From: Nannocystis sp. RBIL2
GTDB lineage: Bacteria > Myxococcota_A > Polyangia > Nannocystales > Nannocystaceae
Direction of reading: 5' to 3'
Length of the DNA stretch: 64,000 bases
Assembly (NCBI RefSeq): GCF_026626745.1
Contig: NZ_JAPNJW010000002.1
Location: 1,760,151 to 1,824,150, forward strand
In this document: in pieces, positions 11,501 through 17,088 of the stretch
Layout of the letters: each line of letters opens with the position of its first letter
Numbering within the stretch: position 1 is the first letter of the stretch
The notes under the pieces: generated by a model
The model's database searches: none
What the model was told of the DNA's origin: nothing
What the model saw: the letters and a program-made list of their open reading frames with translations, nothing else
Translations under genes and position numbers: made by a program

Positions 11501-12171
11501 GACATCGCCCGGAACATGGTCGCCGCGATCGACCACAGGTCGCTGCGCGCGTCGAGGTTGTCGTTGTCGGCGCGGGCCTGCTCCGGCGCGATGTACGAGA
11601 CCGTGCCGAACACGATGCCGTCGCTCTGGTCGAGCGCCTCGGCCGACAGCTCGCGCACGCGGGCGAGCCCGAAGTCCAGCAGCTTCACGCTGCCGTCGCG
11701 GCACAGGAAGATGTTGGCCGGCTTGATGTCGCGGTGAAGGATGCCCTTCGAGTGGGCGGCCGCGAGCACCTCGAGCAGCGCGTCCGTCATCTCGAGCACG
11801 GCCACGGGGGGTAGCTGGCCCAATCGCTCCAGGCGCGACTCGAGCGACTCGCCGTCGAGCAGCTCCATCACCAGGTACACGTCGCCCTCTTCGGTGATGT
11901 CGTCGTCGAGGACGTGGACCGCGTTGCGATGGCCGACGCTGTTGGCCGCGTAACCTTCGCGCAGGAAGCGACGGCGCGCCTGCTCGTTGCGGAGGAAGAG
12001 CGTGTGCAACACCTTGAGCGCCGCGCGGTTGCCGTTGCGATGCGTGGCCGCGTACACCGACGCCATCCCGCCGATGGCGATCAGGTTGTCGAGGTGCCAC
12101 TTGTTTCGCAGCCACCGGCCCACGCGACTCTGGGCCTCCGATAAGAATCTCGTGCTGCTGCCCCCGACCAA
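8518..12171 (-). CDS. Ser/Thr protein kinase with ~900-residue low-complexity tail
   Basis: The 1217-residue protein has an N-terminal Hanks-type kinase domain (about 22-290). Present are the glycine loop IGGMASVY, the Lys K53 (ALKVL), the catalytic loop HRDIKPAN with D148 and N153, the metal-binding DFG at 167-169 and APEQ at 195-198. No transmembrane helix is evident, so it is probably cytoplasmic. After about residue 300 the sequence is Ala/Pro/Gly/Ser-rich, with acidic runs around 440-560. It contains a 19-residue repeat (GQPAVAPPPGLVSRPTPV type) and many SGPAKAA-like repeats. The tail may be a flexible or scaffold region; its function is unknown. A second kinase is transcribed divergently from 12477. 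Confidence 0.92.
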   Translation of the reverse strand: MVGGSSTRFLSEAQSRVGRWLRNKWHLDNLIAIGGMASVYAATHRNGNRAALKVLHTLFLRNEQARRRFLREGYAANSVGHRNAVHVLDDDITEEGDVYLVMELLDGESLESRLERLGQLPPVAVLEMTDALLEVLAAAHSKGILHRDIKPANIFLCRDGSVKLLDFGLARVRELSAEALDQSDGIVFGTVSYIAPEQARADNDNLDARSDLWSIAATMFRAMSGETVFPAIGPVIERLLAVARTPARSLATLRPDLPRPLIELIDRALAFEPQARWPSANVMRVVVQDVLNQLCEEDDWEEPQRPPQRPSAAPTLSAGGPRPKTDPMAGSMRPRSLPVAPAPQKPPSRVSGPFANLSDGPAAEDFEINVDETLRTKALAAGSGAGASVPEGPKARSRTLLTREGRAELRRILEERRESLGIPTRAEGRPESKPVKAAGPSSHSVEIAVEADEPAASPPTSEAEHDDAAQAEHDATAAETIAAAAAEEEPLSESGAYEGRYGEDPYGEAQAAESDGEAGQGYADAGDEELAEVDADEVDEIEDGEPDPNEDTVQMMMPAELPVPESVRAAQAQGPGASGQVAGGMSSGAGASGPVPSSMRAGAGVSGPAPAAGKPAAQTVVGPAPTRPSSLGAPPVFGSRPTPMQGQPAVAPPPGLVSRPTPVQGQPAIAPPPGLVSRPTPVHGQPAAAPPAGSGSKPGAATSGAGASGPVPASGSTQGQAPLGGLPSRPATPAHGQPAVSPGTGASGPVPMSRPATPAHGQPAVSSGPGASGPVPTRPFAPPGGTLPTRPATNSETNVGKPPEAPRWSSPTPARPPAGVGATVSAAAGRAGSGPAPAAASEPNAAATKAPGLASGPAKAAEAGAIGASGPVKASAPAEPVKPAAATIGGASGPVKAASSAPAKPASATGGTSVQPAAGGTTQATSRPASGPAKAASSTTTPGVSGPAKAAGGATGAGQATSRPMSGPAKAATSGPAAPGVSGPAKAAGATGTAQASSRPMSGPAKAATPPGLSGPAKAATPPGLSGPATAASKSAASPSASTEAAKAASTTAASKPLGPAGGSDRSLGTVTAKTATDAAKPAGGTSAAAPATSSPGVASGARPAAAAAPIGGGLSSGPGAKPTPQPARPGAAGAPNMSAGAGPKPAEPAPTPPAQEAPAPAPAEPTPAPKPFEPLGAGGLSNSRSQGKSGLFDIPGPGGLGGLLPGAKPNPRDKKP
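9092..9163 (-). repeat. Exact 36-bp tandem duplication in kinase tail
   Basis: Two identical 36-base units lie at 9092-9127 and 9128-9163, with a third partial copy after. They encode the 12-residue unit ATPPGLSGPAKA on the minus strand. Exact identity suggests a recent in-frame expansion. Confidence 0.85.
9921..9944. repeat. Inverted-order hairpin repeat in kinase tail
   Basis: GGACAGGT and ACCTGTCC arms flank the eight-base loop CCCGAAGC. The arms carry the repeat-family core in reversed order. A similar unit occurs near 10386-10412, followed by CACCTGCCCC, GACATGCCCC and ACCTGTCC units to about 10450. Confidence 0.6.
10115..10262 (-). repeat. 57-bp tandem repeat in kinase tail (about 2.5 copies)
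   Basis: Units start at 10115, 10172 and 10229. They encode the 19-residue motif QPAVAPPPGLVSRPTPVQG with a few substitutions between copies. Confidence 0.85.
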
Positions 12172-12476
12172 GCGGGCCCAGGATCACGACTCAGGGCGCG
12201 AGGTGTCAAGCATGCTGGGGTGTACGCGCCGCAGTTCGAGCGCTGGCCGCCGTGGAGCCGCGTTCGCCGCCGAGTCCGGTCCGCGCCAGCGGCCTCAGGC
12301 GCGGCGAACGGCGCTCGCCTGCCATCTGCGCTGCGCACCGGGCGGTTCCGCCCGAGCCTGCGCCGGTCGCAGCGGGCCTCGCCGGAGGAGCCCGCCGAGA
12401 AGCCCCCATGCGACCCCGCGGCGCGCTTTCGTCGGTTTTTTGGTCCGCCTCCGCGGCCGGTCTACGCTCCCACACC
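12172..12476. other. Divergent intergenic region between two kinases
   Basis: These 305 bases separate the start codons of two divergent kinases and should hold both promoters. Codon usage across 12408-12476 (CTT, GTT, TTT and CTA in frame) is unlike the coding regions, which is why the downstream kinase start was placed at 12477. No clear operator was seen. Confidence 0.5.
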
Positions 12477-13430
12477 GTGGAACTCGCAACCGCGCAGCGT
12501 CCGACCCTGTCCGACCTCGGCGATCACGTGCCGGGCGGCGAGGTGATCGAGCTGCCGATCGAGATCGACAGCCCCCTCGAGCACCTCGAGCGCTACACCG
12601 TGCTGCGCCAGGTCGGCGCCGGCGGGATGGGCAAGATCTACCAGGCCTACGACAAGCTGCTCGAGCGCAACGTGGCGCTCAAGGTCATGCACGCCGACAT
12701 CCCGCCGCGCGAGCAGCGACGCTTCCGCCGCGAGGCGATCCTCGGCGCGCGCCTCCTGCATCCCTGCCTCGTGCGCGTGTACGACATGGGGGTCGACGCG
12801 CGCGGCCAGACCGAGTGGATGGCGATGGAGTACCTGCCCGGCACCGACATGCTGCAGCTGCTCGACGCCACCCGCCAGCGCCGGCAGGCGCTGCCGTGGC
12901 CGGCGCTGGTGCGCGGCCTGACGCAGGTGCTGATGGCGCTGCAGTACCTGCACGACTGCCGGGTGGTCCACTGCGATGTGAAGCCCGCCAACATGTTCGT
13001 GACCCGCGATCCGAACACGCGCTTCCTTACGACCAAGCTGCTCGACCTCGGCATCGCCTACGACCTCGACGGCCCGCGGCCCGGCCCGACCGAGCCGCTC
13101 TGTGGCGACCCCAACTACATCGCCCCCGAGCAGACCATGCACGGCGGCGTCATCGATCCGCGCACGGACATCTACGCCATCGGCGTCAGCCTCTACGAGC
13201 TGGCCACCGGCGTGCTCCCGTTCGAGGAGCTGACCTCCGCCCCGCTGCACGAGCTCCTGATCGCCCAGCGCGACCGCACCCCGCCGCCGCCCAGCTCGCG
13301 CATGCCCGCCGGCACGCCGCCTGAACTTGCGGACAGGCTCGACTGGATCTTCAGCCGCGCCTGCGCGAAGGATCCGGCCCGTCGCTACCCGAGCGCGCGG
13401 GCGATGCAGGCCGCGCTGAACACCGATTGA
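12477..13430 (+). CDS. Ser/Thr protein kinase (compact, kinase domain only)
   Basis: The 317 residues are almost entirely a Hanks-type kinase domain. It has VGAGGMGKIYQAYD, the Lys in NVALKVM, MEYLPG at the hinge, the catalytic loop HCDVKPANM, LLDLGIAYD in place of the usual DFG, and YIAPEQ. HCD replaces HRD, so it is a non-RD-type kinase, and DLG replaces DFG, an accepted variant. No membrane segment or sensor domain is visible. The GTG at 12477 is favoured; an upstream ATG at 12408 is possible, but the intervening codons look non-coding. It is divergent from the long-tailed kinase and could be regulated together with it. Confidence 0.9.
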   Translation: MELATAQRPTLSDLGDHVPGGEVIELPIEIDSPLEHLERYTVLRQVGAGGMGKIYQAYDKLLERNVALKVMHADIPPREQRRFRREAILGARLLHPCLVRVYDMGVDARGQTEWMAMEYLPGTDMLQLLDATRQRRQALPWPALVRGLTQVLMALQYLHDCRVVHCDVKPANMFVTRDPNTRFLTTKLLDLGIAYDLDGPRPGPTEPLCGDPNYIAPEQTMHGGVIDPRTDIYAIGVSLYELATGVLPFEELTSAPLHELLIAQRDRTPPPPSSRMPAGTPPELADRLDWIFSRACAKDPARRYPSARAMQAALNTD

Positions 13431-13543
13431 GTCGGGGGTCCGGCGAACCCCGGTTCGCGGCCAGTTGCCCCCGATCGTCGATCCGGTGCGGTCTGGCAGC
13501 CTCGCTTGCCGACGTCGATCGCCGATGCGTATGATCGCGCAGC

Positions 13544-15499
13544 GTGCTGAAGACCGTTCGTGTCCCGCCGCACTTCGAGCCGCTGTTCGAACAGGCGCAG
13601 GAGTTCGTGGGGCGGATCTTCGCCGAGCGGAGTGACATCCCCGACAAGGGCCGGATCGAGGTCTTCGGCCAGCGCTACATGCTCGTGCGGGCTCGGGCCA
13701 TGTCGGTCGAGTTCTTCGAGATGGTCCAGCGGCTGTACCGCGACAAGGGTCAGGACGAAGCCCTGGGGGTCGCCCGTAGCCTCTTGTTCGACATCGCTCA
13801 CGCCATGGGTCTGGCCGACGCCAACGACTTCGCCGAGCGCATGCATTTGCAAGATCCGATCGCCCGGCTGTCCGCGGGGCCGGTCCACTTCTCGCACTCG
13901 GGCTGGGCCTTCGTGGACATCTCGCCCGACAGTCGTCCGGTCCCGGACGAGAGCTTCTACCTCCTCTACGACCACCCCTACTCGTTCGAGTCGGACTCGT
14001 GGATCGACGCCGGCAAGCGCACCGACTTTCCGGTGTGCGTGATGAACGCCGGCTACTCCTCGGGTTGGTGCGAGGCCAGCTTCGGCGTGCCGCTGGTGGC
14101 GACGGAGATCCTCTGCCGGGCCAAGGGCGACGAGCACTGCCGCTTCATCATGGCCCACCCGTCGCGGATCGAGGGCTGCATCGACGCCTACCTCCACGGC
14201 CAGCCGCACCTCGCCGGTCGCATCACCCGCTACGAGATCCCCGGCTTCTTCTCGCGCAAGCAGCAGGAGGACGAGCTGCGCAGCCGCGAGGAGCAGTACC
14301 GCGGGATCTTCGAGGCCGGCACCAACGCCCTGCTGATCCTCGACGCCGAGACCGGCGTCGTCGTGCAGGCCAACCCGGCCGCCTCGCGGCTGTTCCGCTG
14401 CTCGCGCGACGACCTCGCCGGCCGGCGCTTCGCCGACCTGGTGGCGGCCTCGGGCGGCCCCGACCTGTTCGCCCGCATGCGCGCGGCCGTCCACGGCCAC
14501 GGCCACTTCCTGTCCGAAGGGACAGCCACCGCGCGCGACGGCAAGGCCTACGTCGTCGAGCTGCGGGGCGCCCGCTTCCGCCTGCAGAACCGCGACCACC
14601 TGCTGGCCGTCCTGACCGACATCACCGAGCAGAAGCGGGCCCAGCTGGCCCTGCGCGAGGCCCACGACGAGCTCGAGCAGCGGGTCCGCGAGCGCACCGC
14701 CGAGCTCGAGCGGCTGAACCAGCAGCTGCACCTCCTGAACAGCCAGCTGGTCTCGGCGCGCGACTCGGCGATCGACGCCAGCCGGGCCAAGAGCGCCTTC
14801 TTGGCCAACATGAGCCATGAGCTGCGGACCCCGCTCAACGCCATCATCGGCTACAGCGAGCTGCTCGAGGACGAGAGCAGCGACGACGGGGTCCCGCTCG
14901 ACCTCGGCGATCTCGGCAAGATCCGCGGCGCCGCCCGCCACCTCCTCGACCTCATCAACGACATCCTCGACGTCTCCAAGATCGAGGCCGGCAAGATGGA
15001 GCTGTTCGTCGAGTCCTTCGCGGTCGACGAGCTGGTCCAGGAGGTCATCGCCACCATCGAGCCGCTCGCGCGCAAGAACGACAACCGGCTCGAGCTCGCC
15101 GCCCGCCCCGGCCTCGGCGCCGTCGCCCTCGACCGCACCAAGGTCAAGCAGATCATCATCAACCTGCTCAGCAACGCCTGCAAGTTCACCCACCGCGGCG
15201 TCGTCGGCCTCAAGGTCTCGCGCGAGGCCGGCCCGCGCGGCGAGCAGCTCGTCGTCGCCGTGCAGGACACGGGCATCGGCATCGACCCCGCCCGCCTCGA
15301 GGAGCTGTTCCAGCCGTTCCGCCAGGCCGACGAGTCGACCACCCGCAAGTACGGCGGCACCGGCCTCGGCCTGTCGATCAGCCGCCACTACGCCGAGATG
15401 ATGCAGGGCGGCATCGAGGCCCACAGCGCCCCCGGCCAGGGCTCGACCTTCACCGTCACCCTGCCGATCGCCTTCCACGGCGTCGAAGCCGCGGAGTGA
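13544..15499 (+). CDS. Hybrid-sensor histidine kinase: XylR_N, V4R, PAS, HisKA, HATPase
   Basis: The 651-residue protein begins with an XylR_N-like region (about 5-105; RIEVFGQRYMLVRARAMSVE) and a V4R-like small-ligand domain (about 125-208; NAGYSSGWCEASFGVPLVA, then CRAKGDEHCRFIMAHPSRI). These are modules usually found in aromatic-responsive NtrC-type activators. A PAS domain (about 250-364), a coiled coil (365-410) and a HisKA domain with H425 (ANMSHELRTPLN) follow. The ATPase has its N-box at N544, DTGIGI at 575-580 and GGTGLGL at 604-610. No transmembrane helix or receiver is present, so it is a cytoplasmic sensor probably binding a hydrophobic ligand. No partner response regulator is adjacent. 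The start is a GTG. Confidence 0.93.
   Translation: MLKTVRVPPHFEPLFEQAQEFVGRIFAERSDIPDKGRIEVFGQRYMLVRARAMSVEFFEMVQRLYRDKGQDEALGVARSLLFDIAHAMGLADANDFAERMHLQDPIARLSAGPVHFSHSGWAFVDISPDSRPVPDESFYLLYDHPYSFESDSWIDAGKRTDFPVCVMNAGYSSGWCEASFGVPLVATEILCRAKGDEHCRFIMAHPSRIEGCIDAYLHGQPHLAGRITRYEIPGFFSRKQQEDELRSREEQYRGIFEAGTNALLILDAETGVVVQANPAASRLFRCSRDDLAGRRFADLVAASGGPDLFARMRAAVHGHGHFLSEGTATARDGKAYVVELRGARFRLQNRDHLLAVLTDITEQKRAQLALREAHDELEQRVRERTAELERLNQQLHLLNSQLVSARDSAIDASRAKSAFLANMSHELRTPLNAIIGYSELLEDESSDDGVPLDLGDLGKIRGAARHLLDLINDILDVSKIEAGKMELFVESFAVDELVQEVIATIEPLARKNDNRLELAARPGLGAVALDRTKVKQIIINLLSNACKFTHRGVVGLKVSREAGPRGEQLVVAVQDTGIGIDPARLEELFQPFRQADESTTRKYGGTGLGLSISRHYAEMMQGGIEAHSAPGQGSTFTVTLPIAFHGVEAAE
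14510..14525. repeat. Dispersed hairpin repeat, in coding sequence
   Basis: The perfect hairpin CTGTCC-GAAG-GGACAG lies inside the histidine-kinase PAS region and encodes LSEGT. The same sequence encodes LSEGT in the ClC channel gene at 62400-62417. Confidence 0.8.
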
Positions 15500-15501
15500 A
15501 C

Positions 15502-15560
15502 GCATGCCCCTCGGGGCATGCGCGAAGAGACATGCCCTGACGGACATGCCCCTCGGGCCA
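15502..15560. repeat. Hairpin repeat cluster between convergent genes
   Basis: GCATGCCCC and GGGGCATGC form a nine-base-arm palindrome at 15502-15521, followed by GACATGCCC and GGACATGCCCC units. The cluster fills almost all of the 67 bases between the histidine kinase and pirin stop codons. It could act as a bidirectional transcription barrier, but it has no T-tracts. Confidence 0.75.
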
Positions 15561-15566
15561 CGTCGC

Positions 15567-16511
15567 TCAGCCGAGCAGGCGGCCGGAGCGGTAGTCGGCG
15601 AACGCCTGCCGCAGCTCCTCGTCGGTGTTCATCACGAACGGCCCGCGGCGGGCCACCGGCTCGCCCAAGGGCCGGCCGGCGAGCACCAGGAGGCGCGCCC
15701 CCGCGTCGCTCGAGATCGCCAGAGTGTTGCCGTGGCCGAGCACGCCGACCTGTCCCTTGAGCAATTCGCGGCCGTCGCTGCCAAGCCGCGCCGCCCCCTC
15801 GAGCACGTAGGCGAACGACGAGCAGAGGTCGCAGGCGATGTGCTGACGCATGGCCGCGCCGGCCGCGAGGCTCACGTCCATCAGCATCGGCTTCACCGTC
15901 ACCCCGTCGACCGGCCCGCGCTTGCCGGCCAGCTCGCCGGCGACCAGGCGCACCTGCGCGTCGTCGACGGTCAACGACGGGATCGTCTCCGGCCCGAGCT
16001 CCTGGTAGCGGGGCTTCGTCATCTTCTCCGCCGCCGGCAAGTTGACCCACAGCTGGAAGGCCCACAGCTGCCCGCCGTCCTGCTGGCGCGGCATCTCCTC
16101 GTGCACGATCCCGCGGCCCGCGGTCATCCACTGCGCCGCCCCGGCCCCGATCCGCCCGTGGTTACCGACGCTGTCGCGGTGCTCGAACGCCCCCGCGAGC
16201 ACGTACGAGACCGTCTCGAAGCCGCGGTGCGGGTGCTCGGGGAAGCCGGCCTGGTACTCGTCGGGGCGATCGCTGCGGATCTCGTCGAGCATCAGGAACG
16301 GATCCAGCGCCGGCAACCCGCGGTGCCCGAGCGCCCGCCGGATCGTGACGCCGGCCCCGTCGCGCGACGGGTGAAACTCGTGCACCGCAGTCACGTCCCG
16401 CACGGTCGCGCTCTTCTTCACCAGCGGCGTGGTGATGGCCGGCGGCGTACAGCCGGCGAGCACCAGAGCAGGAGCGGCCTTCAACAGCGAGCGGCGCGTC
16501 GTGACGGACAC
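15567..16511 (-). CDS. Pirin family protein with Tat/lipoprotein signal
   Basis: A bicupin of 314 residues. The metal site is complete: H93 and H95 in PEHPHRGFET, and H137 and E139 in GRGIVHEEM. The C-terminal cupin (about 195-285) follows. Unusually for a pirin, the N-terminus is a twin-arginine signal (TTRRSLLKAAPALVLAGC) with a lipobox Cys at residue 21, so the protein is predicted to be exported folded and anchored in the envelope. Family members include quercetin dioxygenases and redox-sensing pirins; the substrate here is unknown. The start is GTG at 16511. Confidence 0.9.
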   Translation of the reverse strand: MSVTTRRSLLKAAPALVLAGCTPPAITTPLVKKSATVRDVTAVHEFHPSRDGAGVTIRRALGHRGLPALDPFLMLDEIRSDRPDEYQAGFPEHPHRGFETVSYVLAGAFEHRDSVGNHGRIGAGAAQWMTAGRGIVHEEMPRQQDGGQLWAFQLWVNLPAAEKMTKPRYQELGPETIPSLTVDDAQVRLVAGELAGKRGPVDGVTVKPMLMDVSLAAGAAMRQHIACDLCSSFAYVLEGAARLGSDGRELLKGQVGVLGHGNTLAISSDAGARLLVLAGRPLGEPVARRGPFVMNTDEELRQAFADYRSGRLLG

Positions 16512-17088
16512 GCCCCCACGCTAAGCCCGCCCGCACAGCGTTTCAACAACCCGGCGATGCGCTTCATGTCACGTGGCCCAACGGTCATGTGTCCGGCGGC
16601 GGCGGGTCCGCCGAACACGTGGCCCCATGGATCCACCGACAAGCCCCGCGGCCCGAATGATGCAGCTCGCCTCGCCCGCGAAGCGACAGCAAGACGCGAG
16701 CCATCTCCTGTCATCGCTTCGGTGACCGACCTTCTTCGACTTTGACCAACCGTCTCCGCTGCCGAGTCGGGTCCGCATCCTTTTCCTTGCGGTCCTATCC
16801 GCGGCGCTCACGGAGACCTCGCGTGTCGCGTGCAGCGGCCTGCGCAAACCAGACTCACGCGACGCGGCAACTTCCCCCGGACACTGCCCGACCTTTACGC
16901 GTCATCCAGCGCCGCCGAGCTGCGCCCTCGCCTGCCCCGCGGAGCGTTCGAGATCTCCGCGCGGCCGTCTCATCCGTCGCCGCGCCTCGAGCAATTCCTG
17001 GAGGCGCAGCGCTCGGCTCGCTCGCCGCGCCTGGAGCTCGGCGAACCCGAGCCGGCGAGCCGGCCCGGCGACCTCGTCGGCGCTCGCC
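16512..17088. other. 577-base region without a supported gene
   Basis: Reading frames here have no family resemblance and Arg-rich composition typical of GC-rich non-coding DNA. Degenerate repeat-like words CATGTCACGTGGCCC and GGTCATGTGTCC occur at 16566-16598. An inverted pair GTCCGGCGG/CCGCCGAAC lies near 16591-16614. Nothing else is supported. Confidence 0.5.
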
